From Intestinibacter bartlettii (GTDB lineage Bacteria > Bacillota > Clostridia > Peptostreptococcales > Peptostreptococcaceae): 64,000 nucleotides of DNA. The number at the start of each line of letters is the position of its first letter. Position 1 is the stretch's first letter. Of the stretch, positions 43,594 to 53,518 are shown in pieces. The stretch covers positions 54,701 to 118,700 of the forward strand of contig NZ_JAHLOQ010000004.1 of the NCBI RefSeq assembly GCF_018917435.1, given 5' to 3'. A model generated the notes under the pieces. It did not search any database. It saw only the letters and a list, made by a program, of their open reading frames with translations, and had not been told where the DNA came from. Both the position numbers and the translations under genes were made by a program.

Positions 43594-44379
43594 CTATTTT
43601 TTAGGGATTTTAACGACTACTTCCATGTAGTCTCCCCTGTCTATTTCGTTATATTTAGCTTCGATGCCTGTATTTAGTATTGCATCATAAGCTTGTTTTA
43701 ATGTATTGAGATATATTTTTATACTCATAGAACATTTTATATTTTGTTTTTTTTCTGGATTTTCTTCTGCTTGTATACTCTCCAAAATATCTTTTATAAG
43801 CCTTTCAGTTTTCTTAACAGTTAATTCATTTTTTATAATTTTTGATACAACCTCATTCATTAATTCTTCATTCGGTAATTTAAGTAATGCTCTGGCATGT
43901 CTTTCAGTTAAACCATTTTCAACTAATAATTCTTTTATAGATTGTGGCAATTTCAATATTCTCAATTTATTAGCAATTGTAGATTGGTTTTTGCCAAGTT
44001 TTTGGGCTAATTGTTGTTGGGTAAAACTATGTTCTTTTATTAAATTTTCATATCCCAAAGCCTCTTCTATAAAATTAAGATCTTCTCTTTGAAGATTTTC
44101 AAGTAATGCCAATACAGCTGATGTTTCATCAGATACTTCATGCACTATAGCAGGTATAGTGCTTAGTTTAGCTAGTTTGGCTGCTCTAAGTCTTCTTTCA
44201 CCAGCAACTAATTCAAATTTCTCATTCTTCTTTCTTACTGTAATCGGTTGTAATACCCCATAGCTTTCAATCGAACTTTTTAATTCATCCAATGACTTTT
44301 CAGAAAATACTTTTCTTGGTTGATATGGATTTGGAACTATTTCTTCTATCGGTATTTGTATAACTATTTTCTCTTCCAT
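43594..44379 (-). CDS. noc: ParB-family protein, Noc-like (nucleoid occlusion)
   Basis: 261 residues of the ParB/Noc fold: QIPIEEIVPNPYQPRKVFSE, GVLQPITVRK, AGERRLRAAKLA, ALLENLQREDLNFIEEALGY, an HTH (FTQQQLAQKLGKNQSTIANK) and ERHARALLKL. The C-terminal SMSIKIYLNTLKQAYDAI resembles Noc more than Spo0J. Noc binds its own sites and the membrane to block division over the nucleoid; the membrane-binding amphipathic N-terminus of B. subtilis Noc is not evident here (MEEKIVIQIPIEE). GAGGGGTATGTT precedes the ATG. It follows rsmG, as in B. subtilis. An alternative is that it is a second Spo0J paralogue. Confidence 0.72.
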   Translation of the reverse strand: MEEKIVIQIPIEEIVPNPYQPRKVFSEKSLDELKSSIESYGVLQPITVRKKNEKFELVAGERRLRAAKLAKLSTIPAIVHEVSDETSAVLALLENLQREDLNFIEEALGYENLIKEHSFTQQQLAQKLGKNQSTIANKLRILKLPQSIKELLVENGLTERHARALLKLPNEELMNEVVSKIIKNELTVKKTERLIKDILESIQAEENPEKKQNIKCSMSIKIYLNTLKQAYDAILNTGIEAKYNEIDRGDYMEVVVKIPKK

Positions 44380-44538
44380 AACATACCCCTCTTATTCATA
44401 ACTATTTTATATCTAAACTGATTCCCTTATTATGATTTATTAAAGAATTTCTGTTTCGATTATCAACATTCTTTATCAATATTATTCTTCATTTTATGTT
44501 GTAATCCTTTATATTTTTGGTTTTACAAGCATTCTATC

Positions 44539-45258
44539 TTACTTTATAGGGTTTTTAGTAACTTTTCCAGCTTTTCTAGGGTATTTACTTGGGGTATTTC
44601 TAACTTTTTTGAATACTAATATGTTATGGTCTAAATCTATTTCTGGTAATTTTATATCTATTTTTTCAATATATTCTATTCCCAATACTTCCATAGCTTT
44701 TTTAGATTCTTCTAATTCTAGGTTAGCATTTGGTCCTTTTAGACATACAAAGTATCCGCCTACTTTTACAAATGGAACACAGAATTCCATAAGTGCTGGT
44801 AATCCAGCAACAGCTCTTGCAGTTGCAATATCAAAACATTCTCTATATTCTTCACTTTTACCGAAATCTTCAGCTCTTCCATGAATAAATTCGATATCAT
44901 CTATATCTATTTGACTTGCTACCTCTTGTAAAAAGTTAATTCTTTTATTTAAAGAATCAAGTAATGTTACTTTTAATTCTGGTAAGCATATTCTAAGTGG
45001 CATTCCTGGGAAACCTGCACCTGTTCCAACGTCAATTAAAGACATTCCATCTTTTATATAACCTTTTGAAACAGCAGATATAGAATCTAAGAAATGTTTT
45101 ATAAATACTTCTTTTTCATCCTCTATTCCTGTTAAGTTCATTTTTTGATTCCACTCAACTAATAGCTCTTTATATTTTTGGAAATCAGCTAGCATTTTAT
45201 CGCTAGCCTCTATTCCAAAGTCTTGTATTCCTTGTCTTAGTAAATCTATATTACTCAT
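44539..45258 (-). CDS. rsmG: 16S rRNA (guanine-527 N7)-methyltransferase
   Basis: GidB/RsmG, 239 residues. The SAM motif is [18 protein letters not shown] and further family blocks are [40 protein letters not shown] and FVCLKGPNA. It methylates G527 in the 530 loop, a known streptomycin-related site. The start at 45258 ([10 protein letters not shown]) overlaps the mnmG stop by 8 nt and has GAGGTGGAAACA upstream; an in-frame GTG three codons earlier lies in the SD. Co-transcribed with mnmG. Confidence 0.94.
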   Translation of the reverse strand: MSNIDLLRQGIQDFGIEASDKMLADFQKYKELLVEWNQKMNLTGIEDEKEVFIKHFLDSISAVSKGYIKDGMSLIDVGTGAGFPGMPLRICLPELKVTLLDSLNKRINFLQEVASQIDIDDIEFIHGRAEDFGKSEEYRECFDIATARAVAGLPALMEFCVPFVKVGGYFVCLKGPNANLELEESKKAMEVLGIEYIEKIDIKLPEIDLDHNILVFKKVRNTPSKYPRKAGKVTKNPIK

Positions 45259-47146
45259 TGTTTCCACCTCTTGTTCTTCTCATTTGTTCAAGATATATAA
45301 GTAATACAGATATGTCAGCAGGAGAAACCCCTGAAATTCTAGACGCTTGACCTATTGATATTGGTTTAATATCATTAAGTTTTTGTCTAGCTTCTATTCT
45401 AAGACCTTCTATTGTTGAATAATCTATATCCTCTGATAGTTTTTTGTTTTCTAATTTTTTAAATTGATCTATTTGTTTTAATTGTTTATCTATATATCCT
45501 TCATATTTAGACATTATCACACATTGTTCTTTTACATCATAAGGAACTTCTTCTGATGCACCTTTACCTATTTGTTCTAATAAATCATAAGTAACTTCTG
45601 GTCTTTTTAAGAATTCATATAAAGATAAACCTACTTTTATTTCTGATGCACCTTTTTCAGCTAATAATTCATTTACCTCTTTTGGTGTAACTCTTTCAGT
45701 TTTTAATCTTTCTAACTCAGCTTCTACTAAAGCTTTTTTAGTTAAGAATCTATCGTATCTTTCTTGACTTGCAAGACCTATTTCATATCCTTTTTCAGTA
45801 AGTCTCATGTCAGCATTATCTTGTCTTAAATAAAGTCTATATTCTGCTCTTGATGTCATCATTCTATAAGGTTCGTTAGTTCCTTTAGTTATTAAGTCAT
45901 CTATTAGAACACCTATATATGCTTCTGATCTATCTAATATAAATGGTTCTTTTCCTTGTATTTTTCTAACAGCATTTATACCAGCCATAAGTCCTTGGGC
46001 TGCTGCTTCTTCATATCCTGATGTACCATTAAATTGTCCTGCACTGAATAAGTTTTCTGTAACTTTTATTTCAAGTGAAGCTTTTAATTGTGTTGGATTT
46101 AAGCAATCATACTCTATTGCGTATGCAGGTCTCATTATCTTACAGTTTTCAAGACCTTTCATACTTCTATACATTTGAAGTTGTACTTCATATGGTAAAC
46201 TTGTAGATATACCTTGGATGTACATTTCTTTTGTATCTAGACCTTCTGGTTCGATAAATGTTTGGTGTGATTCTTTATCATTAAATCTAACAACTTTATC
46301 TTCTATTGATGGACAATATCTTGGTCCTGTACTGTTAATTTTTCCACTGTACATAGCTGATCTATTTATGTTATCCATTATAACTTTATGTGTTTCTAAG
46401 TTAGTTCTAGCTAAATAGCAAGATACTTGGTCTATTTTTAAATCATCACTCATGAATGAGAATGGCGTTATTTTTTCATCTCCTTCTTGAGGAACCATTT
46501 CTGAGAAATCTATACTATCTCTATGGATTCTTGCTGGTGTACCAGTTTTGAATCTTCTCATGTCTAATCCTAAATCAACTAATTTATCAGTTAATTTTTC
46601 TGCATAACCTAATCCATTAGGCCCTTCGTTTAATGTTACTTCACCTATATAAATTAATGAATTTAAGTAAACTCCTGTTGCTAATACAACTGCTTTAGAA
46701 TGATATTTACATCCCATTCTAGTTACAACACCTTTTATTACTTTTCCGTCGTTTATTAAATCAACAACTTCGTCCATAACTATTTCTAGATTTGGCTCGT
46801 TTTCTAGTGTTTTTTTCATTTCTGTATGATATTTAAATTTATCTGCTTGAGCTCTTAATGAGTGTACTGCTGGACCTTTTGCAGTATTTAACATTCTACT
46901 TTGTATAAAAGTTTTATCTGTGTTAACTCCCATTTCACCACCAAGGGCATCTATTTCTTTTACTAATTGTCCTTTTCCTGTTCCACCTATTGATGGGTTA
47001 CAAGGCATCATTCCTATTGAATCTAATGTTAATGTAACCATTAATGTTTTACATCCCATTCTAGCTGAAGCTAATGCTGCTTCACACCCAGCATGTCCTG
47101 CACCAACTACGATTACATCATAATTTCCTGCATCAAATGTTATCAT
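45251..47146 (-). CDS. mnmG: tRNA uridine-34 5-carboxymethylaminomethyl synthase, MnmG subunit
   Basis: 631-residue FAD enzyme (GidA). FAD motif [20 protein letters not shown] at residues ~9-28, then [26 protein letters not shown] and the C-terminal [20 protein letters not shown]. With MnmE it modifies wobble uridine 34 of several tRNAs using FAD and methylene-THF. AGAAAGGAGCAATA precedes the ATG. MnmE is just upstream on the same strand, but a long hairpin and a parS-like site lie in the 172-nt gap. Confidence 0.96.
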   Translation of the reverse strand: MITFDAGNYDVIVVGAGHAGCEAALASARMGCKTLMVTLTLDSIGMMPCNPSIGGTGKGQLVKEIDALGGEMGVNTDKTFIQSRMLNTAKGPAVHSLRAQADKFKYHTEMKKTLENEPNLEIVMDEVVDLINDGKVIKGVVTRMGCKYHSKAVVLATGVYLNSLIYIGEVTLNEGPNGLGYAEKLTDKLVDLGLDMRRFKTGTPARIHRDSIDFSEMVPQEGDEKITPFSFMSDDLKIDQVSCYLARTNLETHKVIMDNINRSAMYSGKINSTGPRYCPSIEDKVVRFNDKESHQTFIEPEGLDTKEMYIQGISTSLPYEVQLQMYRSMKGLENCKIMRPAYAIEYDCLNPTQLKASLEIKVTENLFSAGQFNGTSGYEEAAAQGLMAGINAVRKIQGKEPFILDRSEAYIGVLIDDLITKGTNEPYRMMTSRAEYRLYLRQDNADMRLTEKGYEIGLASQERYDRFLTKKALVEAELERLKTERVTPKEVNELLAEKGASEIKVGLSLYEFLKRPEVTYDLLEQIGKGASEEVPYDVKEQCVIMSKYEGYIDKQLKQIDQFKKLENKKLSEDIDYSTIEGLRIEARQKLNDIKPISIGQASRISGVSPADISVLLIYLEQMRRTRGGNNE

Positions 47147-47165
47147 TATTGCTCCTTTCTAAAAA

Positions 47166-47181
47166 TGTTTCACGAGAAACA
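47166..47181. other. parS site (ParB/Spo0J binding)
   Basis: TGTTTCACGAGAAACA differs from the consensus parS TGTTTCACGTGAAACA at one central base. It lies in the mnmE-mnmG gap, 20 nt before the mnmG start, about 5 kb from oriC, and 2.8 kb from the Noc-like gene; B. subtilis also carries origin-proximal parS sites in and near this region. Confidence 0.8.
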
Positions 47182-47243
47182 TTTCTATTTCACATAGTTT
47201 ATTACACATCTATAAATTATAAACTTATAAAGTTTAAAATCAA

Positions 47244-47301
47244 CAAGATATAAATATATTTTTTGTATTTGTTTTCCTAGCAAAAAATAATTTATATCTT
47301 G
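47244..47301. repeat. Long inverted repeat between mnmE and mnmG
   Basis: Outer arms CAAGATATAAAT (47244-47255) and ATTTATATCTTG (47290-47301) are perfect, and the pairing continues inward through ATATTTTTTG/CAAAAAATA with a bulge, giving about 22 bp around a 15-nt loop. On the minus strand it lies 17 nt after the mnmE stop, but the following bases (TTGATTTTAAAC) are a poor T tract. Possible terminator, RNase III site or mRNA stabiliser. Confidence 0.65.
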
Positions 47302-47318
47302 TCCTTAAATTCTACTAA

Positions 47319-48698
47319 TTATTTTCCTATACAGAAATTACTGAAGATTGTATCTAGTAAATCTTCTTGTACTGTATCTCCGTTGATATATCCTAGGTAA
47401 TCCCAGATATTTTTGAAGTCAACTTCTATAAAATCATATGGTAATCTTTGTTCTATTCCGTCTATTGCATCATTTATTGAATTATAAGCTTTAAATAATG
47501 CATCTTTATGTCTTGAGTTTGTTATTACAACACTTGAAGAACTCTTAACGTCTCCTGCAAATACCATTGACTCTATTTTATCATGTATTTGTTCTATTCC
47601 TTCATTTTTTAATGCTGAAATTTTTATTATATTTTCTTTTCCTACAATATTTTCAATTGCTGTTTGATCTATTGCTTGATCTAAGTCTATTTTATTTAAT
47701 AAAACTATAGTTTTTTTACTTTTTGCATTTTCTAATATTTCTAAGTCTTCATCAGTTAATGGTTTTGATGAATCTAGAACTATTATAACTAAATCTGCTG
47801 AATCAATAGATTCTTTAGATTTTTGTACACCTATTTTTTCGACTATATCTTCTGTTTCTCTTATTCCTGCAGTATCTACTATTTTTAGTGGTATACCTTT
47901 AATGTTTACAAACTCTTCTATAACGTCTCTTGTAGTACCAGCTATTTCTGTTACTATAGCTCTATTTTCTCCTAATATAGAGTTTAATAATGATGATTTA
48001 CCTACGTTTGGTTTTCCGATTATTACTGTTTTTAATCCATCTCTAAGGATTTTACCGCTCTCAGCTGAATCATATAATTTTTTAATTTCGTCTCTTAGTG
48101 CTAAAGATTTATCTTCTATTTCTTTATAAGTAACATCTTCAACATCTTCATCAGAGAAATCTATAGATACTTCTAATTGTGCTAATACTTCTGTCACGTT
48201 ATTTCTAAGACTTCTTATTTTCTTGGCTAATGAACCTTCTAATTGATTTTGAGCAACCTCTTGTGCTTTATCAGTTTTAGATTTTATTACATCTATTACT
48301 GCCTCTGCTTGAGATAAATCTATTCTTCCGTTTAAGAATGCTCTTTTTGTAAATTCACCAGCTTCTGCTAATCTAACATCTTTAGTTAAAATTAATTCTA
48401 ATATTTTCTTTACTGAAATAAACCCACCGTGGCAATTTATTTCTATTACGTCTTCACCTGTGTATGAGTTAGGTCCTTTCATATAAGCTACTAAAACTTC
48501 ATCTATTCTTTTTTCTCCATCAAATATATTTCCATATATTAATGTTCTAAGATTATATTCACTTATTTTTTTACCCGATACTGATTTAAATATTTCTTCT
48601 GCAACTGGTAATGAGTTGCTTCCGCTTATTCTTATTATTCCTATACCACCTTCACCTGGGGCAGTGGCAATAGCTGCTATTGTATCATCTATAAACAA
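47319..48698 (-). CDS. mnmE: tRNA modification GTPase MnmE (TrmE)
   Basis: 459 residues. The N-terminal THF-binding domain begins DDTIAAIATAPGEGGIGIIR; the G domain has GKPNVGKSSLLNS, DTAGIRETEDIVE and LNKID; the C-terminus ends with the invariant FCIGK containing the catalytic Cys. It works with MnmG on wobble U34 of tRNA. The start is TTG at 48698: AAGAGGTGAT is 5-7 nt upstream and MFIDDTIAAI fits the family start; the longer frame starts with a GTG inside the SD. Confidence 0.94.
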   Translation of the reverse strand: MFIDDTIAAIATAPGEGGIGIIRISGSNSLPVAEEIFKSVSGKKISEYNLRTLIYGNIFDGEKRIDEVLVAYMKGPNSYTGEDVIEINCHGGFISVKKILELILTKDVRLAEAGEFTKRAFLNGRIDLSQAEAVIDVIKSKTDKAQEVAQNQLEGSLAKKIRSLRNNVTEVLAQLEVSIDFSDEDVEDVTYKEIEDKSLALRDEIKKLYDSAESGKILRDGLKTVIIGKPNVGKSSLLNSILGENRAIVTEIAGTTRDVIEEFVNIKGIPLKIVDTAGIRETEDIVEKIGVQKSKESIDSADLVIIVLDSSKPLTDEDLEILENAKSKKTIVLLNKIDLDQAIDQTAIENIVGKENIIKISALKNEGIEQIHDKIESMVFAGDVKSSSSVVITNSRHKDALFKAYNSINDAIDGIEQRLPYDFIEVDFKNIWDYLGYINGDTVQEDLLDTIFSNFCIGK

Positions 48699-48869
48699 AA
48701 TTATCACCTCTTAAATTTCTAATTATATTTTCTATTTAAATTTTACAATCTCTATTTTAACATTTTTAACTCAAACTCAATTGAATATTATATCAACACT
48801 TATTAACATTTTATACCTAATTTAAAAATTCTATAAATATCTAGTAAAAATATTTTAAAAAATACTACT

Positions 48870-48903
48870 TAAAAAGAAAACCCCCTATATCTTAGGAGGT
48901 TTT
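48870..48903 (-). terminator. Terminator of the rpmH-rnpA-yidD-yidC-jag run
   Basis: On the minus strand AAAACCTCCT pairs with AGGGGGTTTT around AAGATAT (one mismatch), followed by CTTTTTAAG. It starts 4 nt after the jag stop codon. Confidence 0.75.
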
Positions 48904-48907
48904 CAAA

Positions 48908-49609
48908 TTATCTTTTATACTCTATTACTAATCTTCTATATGGATCTGTTCCTTCACTATAAGTAATTACATACTTATCATTTTGAAGTGCTGAGTGAAC
49001 TATTCTTCTCTCATATGGATTCATATAATCTAATTTTTTTGTTTTTTTAGTTTTAGCTACTTCTCTAGCTACTTTATTAGCATATCTAATTAAAGATTGC
49101 TCTCTTTTTTCTCTGTAGTTTTCTATATCTACTAATACTCTAGAGTGAGAATCCTTATTTATTTTATTAAGAGCTAAACCAGTTAAAAATTGAACAGCAT
49201 CTAAAGTTTCACCACGTCTTCCTATTAGACATGTTGCTTCTTTTCCTTTGATATTAATTTTTATTAAATTATCTTCTTGAGTAGCTATTACATCAGCATT
49301 TACTTTTGCATTATGTAACATTGTTTCTATAAACTCTTTTGCTATATCAATTTCTTTTATTTCTATTTGTTTTTCAATTAAAGTTATTTTATAAAGTCCA
49401 TCTTTAGCTCCTATAAAACCTAAGAATCCTTTACTTGGTTCTTCAATAACTTCAACTTTTATATCTTCGATATCTTCTTTATCTACATTTAATTGCTCAA
49501 TTGCTTTTTGTATTGCTTCTTCTTGTGACTTACTTCTTAGTTCCAGACTTTTTTGATTGTCTGTTTGATTGTTCTTTTTTGTTTGATTTTCTATCGCTTG
49601 ATTTTTCAT
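48908..49609 (-). CDS. jag: Jag/KhpB RNA-binding protein
   Basis: 233 residues: an N-terminal basic Gln/Asn-rich stretch, a Jag_N domain (SQEEAIQKAIEQLNVDKEDI, then EEPSKGFLGFIGAKDGLYKI), a KH domain with the GxxG-type loop LIGRRGETLDAVQFL, and an R3H domain (NPYERRIVHSALQ). KhpB partners KhpA as a global RNA chaperone and affects cell elongation and division. The ATG at 49609 has GAGGAGG 12 nt upstream and lies inside yidC: the two frames overlap by 80 nt. No later in-frame Met exists before the Jag_N domain, so the overlap seems real. Confidence 0.9.
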   Translation of the reverse strand: MKNQAIENQTKKNNQTDNQKSLELRSKSQEEAIQKAIEQLNVDKEDIEDIKVEVIEEPSKGFLGFIGAKDGLYKITLIEKQIEIKEIDIAKEFIETMLHNAKVNADVIATQEDNLIKINIKGKEATCLIGRRGETLDAVQFLTGLALNKINKDSHSRVLVDIENYREKREQSLIRYANKVAREVAKTKKTKKLDYMNPYERRIVHSALQNDKYVITYSEGTDPYRRLVIEYKR

Positions 49610-50294
49610 CTTTAACTACTTCCTCCTCAGAGTTAGCCATCTTAGCTTTTAAAGGACTTGTTACTAAATAGTATTGTGCTATTGAGAATATATTACTCAT
49701 TGTCCAATAAAGTGCAAGACCTGCTTCATAAGTATATCCCCACCAGAAAGACATAGCTGTCATTACTATCGTCATCGATTTCATCATTTGAGCTTGAGAC
49801 TCATCAGTTGTTGCCATAGATTTTTGCATGAAGTAAGCACTTATACCAGATAGTATACCTAAACTTAAGTTATGCGTTTGTGATACACTTGAAATCCATA
49901 AGAATCCGTGGTTAGCAGCATGATATGCCGCTTCATTAGGAAACACCCCATGTGAAACAGGATTTCTTAATAGTGCAAATAACCCCATTAATATTGGTAA
50001 TTGTATAAACATCGGCAAGCATCCTGCCATAGGATTTATTTTTGCATCCTTGCAAAGCTTCGTTATTTCTTCTTGTTGTTTTTCTGGCTTATTCTTATAT
50101 TTTTCTTGAATTTCCTTTAATTTAGGTTGAATATCTTGCATAGCCTTATTTGATTTTATTTGTTTTACCATTAAAGGCAGAAGACATAATCTAACTAATA
50201 TAGTGAATATGATTATTGACCAAGCATAGTCATTAACTATATTTACTATAAAGCTAAGTATAATACCTAAAAAATTCCCTATTGCGTCTAACAA
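49530..50294 (-). CDS. yidC: Membrane protein insertase YidC/SpoIIIJ
   Basis: 254 residues with five expected membrane helices: AIGNFLGIILSFIVNIVNDY, YAWSIIIFTILVRLCLLPLM (with the conserved hydrophilic-groove Arg), the cytoplasmic helical hairpin (KSNKAMQDIQPKLKEIQEKY), MAGCLPMFIQLPILMGLF and later segments. It inserts proteins into the membrane alone or with SecYEG. The C-terminus is a basic Ser/Lys-rich tail that overlaps the jag start. The start is TTG with GGGAGGTATACGAA before it. It is 20 nt after yidD. Confidence 0.94.
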   Translation of the reverse strand: MLDAIGNFLGIILSFIVNIVNDYAWSIIIFTILVRLCLLPLMVKQIKSNKAMQDIQPKLKEIQEKYKNKPEKQQEEITKLCKDAKINPMAGCLPMFIQLPILMGLFALLRNPVSHGVFPNEAAYHAANHGFLWISSVSQTHNLSLGILSGISAYFMQKSMATTDESQAQMMKSMTIVMTAMSFWWGYTYEAGLALYWTMSNIFSIAQYYLVTSPLKAKMANSEEEVVKDEKSSDRKSNKKEQSNRQSKKSGTKK

Positions 50295-50314
50295 TTCGTA
50301 TACCTCCCGAAATA

Positions 50315-50569
50315 TTATTTTAGAGGATCATAGCCCCCTGGATGGAATGGGTGGCATTTTAGTATTCTCTTTATTGTGAGAAACATGCCCTTTATCACTC
50401 CATATTTTTTAAATGCTTCTATTGCATATTGAGAGCATGTCGGATAAAATCTACAAGTGGGTCCTTTCAATGGAGATATATATTTTTGATAAAATCTTAT
50501 TAAGTAAATACATACTTTCGATAAATAAACGTTTATTTCCTTCAATTTATAAACTATTTTATTCAACAA
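50315..50569 (-). CDS. yidD: Membrane protein insertion efficiency factor YidD
   Basis: 84 residues: [39 protein letters not shown], then [15 protein letters not shown]. This is the invariant YidD core with three conserved Cys. It is a small inner-surface membrane-associated protein, always between rnpA and yidC. The start is TTG with GGAGGTTCAAAT before it. Confidence 0.95.
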   Translation of the reverse strand: MLNKIVYKLKEINVYLSKVCIYLIRFYQKYISPLKGPTCRFYPTCSQYAIEAFKKYGVIKGMFLTIKRILKCHPFHPGGYDPLK

Positions 50570-50599
50570 ATTTGAACCTCCATAATTAGAAACAATTAT

Positions 50600-50944
50600 C
50601 TATCTAAATAATTTAAACTTATTTACTAGATGCTTCATAGATTTATTAATTTCATCGTATTGCACATCATTTATCGCAACTCTAGCAATAAAAACTATAT
50701 CGTATCCAGATTTAACTTTTCCATCAACGTCTAACCTAAATGATTCCCTTATTCTTCTCTTAACCTTGTTGCGAACATTAGCTTTTCCTACTTTTTTAGA
50801 AACTGATATGCCCACTCGATTATATTCTAAATTGTTTCGCATTATATACATTACTAAGTATCTATTTGCAAAAGATTTACCGTGTTTATAAACTCGTCTA
50901 AAATCAGAGTCTTTTCTCAAACGTTCAGTTTCATTAAAATACAT
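50600..50944 (-). CDS. rnpA: Ribonuclease P protein component
   Basis: 114 residues, basic: LRKDSDFRRVYKHGKSFANR, RVGISVSKKVGKANVRNKVK, RRIRESFRL. The RNR motif (RNKVKRRIRE) contacts the RNase P RNA. It assists 5' maturation of pre-tRNA. GGAGGATTAACTAAG precedes the ATG. A terminator hairpin between rpmH and rnpA should lower its transcription relative to L34. Confidence 0.96.
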   Translation of the reverse strand: MYFNETERLRKDSDFRRVYKHGKSFANRYLVMYIMRNNLEYNRVGISVSKKVGKANVRNKVKRRIRESFRLDVDGKVKSGYDIVFIARVAINDVQYDEINKSMKHLVNKFKLFR

Positions 50945-51010
50945 CTTAGTTAATCCTCCATAAACACAGCTTCATTTATTTTCTCTATTTTAAATTTAAA
51001 AAAATTACGC

Positions 51011-51040
51011 AAAAAGGCCACTTTCTTAAGCGGCCTTTTT
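51011..51040 (-). terminator. Attenuating terminator between rpmH and rnpA
   Basis: AAAAAGGCC and GGCCTTTTT close a 12-nt segment that itself can pair (CTT/AAG). T5 on both strands. It lies 4 nt after the rpmH stop codon, so part of the transcripts should end here before rnpA. Confidence 0.8.
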
Positions 51041-51043
51041 AAA

Positions 51044-51178
51044 TTAATGAGTTAATCTATTTCTTCCTTTAGATCTTCTTCTTTTTAACACGTTTCTTCC
51101 GTTAGAAGTTTTCATTCTTTTTCTAAATCCGTGTTCTTTTTTTCTTTGTCTTTTTTTTGGCTGATAAGTTCTTTTCAT
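51044..51178 (-). CDS. rpmH: 50S ribosomal protein L34
   Basis: This 44-residue ORF reads [20 protein letters not shown], then [20 protein letters not shown] and RLTH, the universal L34 sequence. AAAGGCGGTGCAAAGA precedes the ATG. It is the first gene leftward from oriC and starts the rpmH-rnpA-yidD-yidC-jag run, the classic neighbour of dnaA. Confidence 0.98.
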   Translation of the reverse strand: MKRTYQPKKRQRKKEHGFRKRMKTSNGRNVLKRRRSKGRNRLTH

Positions 51179-52162
51179 TCTTTGCACCGCCTTTCAAATT
51201 TTTTTCCATTTATAAAAATAATAATTTTACTTTCAAAGTAAACATAACACATATTATTATAAATGCTTTTAGTTAGGTTGTCAACGAGTTTTTGAGCTTA
51301 TTAAACATATTAAAACGGTTAAATTTTTTATAAAAATTACATCTAATGCAAAAATATATTCACATTATTATCAACATGTATGTGCATATCTAAAAAAAAT
51401 AATCCTAAAACACTTTCTTTATTTTTTTAGCCCTTAGTGCTAACCAACTACAATTTGATATTCAATTAATATACATATTCTATTTTATCCACAACTATCC
51501 ACATTTAACTGTTGAAAATGTGACTTTATTTTTCTATTTCTTCATTATTACAATATAAACATTTAAAATTTTTTTATACTCTCTTTCTATTTTTATCTAA
51601 AATATATCATTTATATTAACTAAAAATAAACCAATTTGCATTTTCCACAAAATTATGCACCTAATTCACATAAAAAACACCTTTTTTCTTTTTTATTCAA
51701 TTATGAAATTCGCTCTTGCTTTTAGGTTTCAAATAATATATTTTTTTATATGCACATTTAATTCACACTCTGTTAATTAAATTATCCACACCCTTGTTTA
51801 TTTGTGGATAATTTAGTTGCATTATATTGTAATTTGGAAAATTTTTTGATATTATTAAGGTGCATGTTAATACTGTGGATAAAGTTATTAAGCAATTCAC
51901 AACATGTGGATATTCTTGTGTATAACTAGCACTTTTATTGACAATATTATTACTATTCATTGAAATTACAATACTTAATACTCTTGATAACTTTATCCAC
52001 AGCTTGTTAATAATTATATATATTAAATACGTACGCACACATTATCCACAAGTTATCCACGAAACACTGTTAGTAACTACATTAGAAAACTAACTATGTC
52101 TTTTTTTCACGTTTTTGTGGATATTTCTGTGGAAAAATAAATAATTTGTTGGAGGTTTAAAT
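51179..52162. other. oriC, part 1: DnaA-box region between rpmH and dnaA
   Basis: 984 bp without a gene between divergent rpmH and dnaA. DnaA boxes (TTATCCACA or one mismatch) lie at 51485(+), 51495(+), 51782(+), 51803(-), 51874(-), 51905(-), 51993(+), 52042(+), 52053(+) and 52116(-), with weaker ones (51641, 51917, 52128). They form groups of two, at 51485-51503, 51782-51811, 51874-51913 and 51993-52061. The stretch also contains the dnaA and rpmH promoters. Together with the dnaA-dnaN gap it forms the bipartite origin typical of Firmicutes. Confidence 0.88.
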
Positions 52163-53518
52163 ATGGACATCGTTTCATTATGGAAAAAAACATTGCAACT
52201 TATAAAAGGTGAAGTTGCATCTGCTAGCTTTGAAACATTTTTTAAAAACACTGTACCTATTGAAACAAATTCGAATGAGTTGACATTACTTGCACCTACT
52301 GAATTTGCAGAAGATATATTAAGAACTAGATATTTAAATTTGATAGAAAGTTGCTTAAGCCAACTTACTTCAAACAAATTTGAAATTAAAATAATTTCTG
52401 ATAGTAATGAAGTTGAACAAAATCCTTTAAAAACTTCAAATAATAATCATAATATTAATAACAATAGTAACAATAATATTATTAGAAATTATCCTAGATT
52501 AAATCCAAAATATACGTTTGACACATTTGTAATAGGAAATAGCAATAGATTTGCTCACGCTGCTTGTGTTGCAGTTGCTGAGTCACCAGCAAAAGCATAC
52601 AATCCATTATTCTTATATGGTGGAGTTGGACTTGGAAAAACGCACTTAATGCATGCTATCGGACACTCTATTATGAAAGAGCAAAATGATGCAAAAGTCG
52701 TTTATGTTTCATCTGAAAAATTTACAAATGAACTTATAAACTCAATAAAAAGTGATAAAAACGAAGAGTTTAGGGATAAATATAGAAATGTTGATATACT
52801 GCTTATAGACGATATTCAGTTTATAGCTGGAAAAGAAGGTACTCAAGAAGAGTTCTTCCACACTTTTAACGCTTTACATGAAGCAAATAAACAAATAATT
52901 ATTTCTAGTGATAGACCTCCAAAAGAGATACCTACATTAGAAGATAGATTAAGATCTCGTTTCGAAATGGGATTAATAGCAGATATTCAACCACCTGATT
53001 TTGAAACAAGAATAGCTATATTAAAAACAAAAGCTCAAATTGAAAATATGGATATACCAAATGAAGTAATGAACTATATAGCTACATATATAAAATCAAA
53101 TATAAGAGAGCTAGAAGGTGCTTTAACAAGAGTTGTAGCATATTCATCACTTATCAACAAAGATATATCTTATGACCTAGCTGTTGAAGCTTTAAAAGAT
53201 ATAGTAACAACATCAGAAAGCCAAGAGATATCTGTAAATAGAATAAAAGAAAAAGTATCTACTGCGTTCGGAATCAAAATGGACGACTTTAACTCAAAGA
53301 AAAGAACAAGAACAATAGCTTATCCACGTCAGATAGCAATGTACTTAAGTAGAGAACTTACAGACTTATCGTTACCTAAGATAGGAAACGAATTTGGAGG
53401 AAGAGATCATACAACAGTTATACATGCACATGATAAAATATCAAAAGATCTTGAACTTGAAAAAAATAGTGAATTAAAAGAAAAAATAAATAAGATAATA
53501 GTTGAATTAAAAGGGTAA
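52163..53518 (+). CDS. dnaA: Chromosomal replication initiator protein DnaA
   Basis: 451 residues. Domain I ([20 protein letters not shown]), an Asn-rich flexible domain II (residues ~88-107), AAA+ domain III with Walker [17 protein letters not shown], Walker [21 protein letters not shown] and the arginine finger region LRSRFEMGL, and the domain IV helix-turn-helix [20 protein letters not shown] that reads DnaA boxes. GTTGGAGGTTTAAAT precedes the ATG. It is flanked on both sides by DnaA-box clusters, so autoregulation is likely. Confidence 0.99.
   Translation: MDIVSLWKKTLQLIKGEVASASFETFFKNTVPIETNSNELTLLAPTEFAEDILRTRYLNLIESCLSQLTSNKFEIKIISDSNEVEQNPLKTSNNNHNINNNSNNNIIRNYPRLNPKYTFDTFVIGNSNRFAHAACVAVAESPAKAYNPLFLYGGVGLGKTHLMHAIGHSIMKEQNDAKVVYVSSEKFTNELINSIKSDKNEEFRDKYRNVDILLIDDIQFIAGKEGTQEEFFHTFNALHEANKQIIISSDRPPKEIPTLEDRLRSRFEMGLIADIQPPDFETRIAILKTKAQIENMDIPNEVMNYIATYIKSNIRELEGALTRVVAYSSLINKDISYDLAVEALKDIVTTSESQEISVNRIKEKVSTAFGIKMDDFNSKKRTRTIAYPRQIAMYLSRELTDLSLPKIGNEFGGRDHTTVIHAHDKISKDLELEKNSELKEKINKIIVELKG

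Noticed and set aside
51763..52377. Two minus-strand ORFs (91 and 95 residues) across oriC and the dnaA start
   Set aside because: They run through the DnaA boxes and into dnaA; no SD, no homology.
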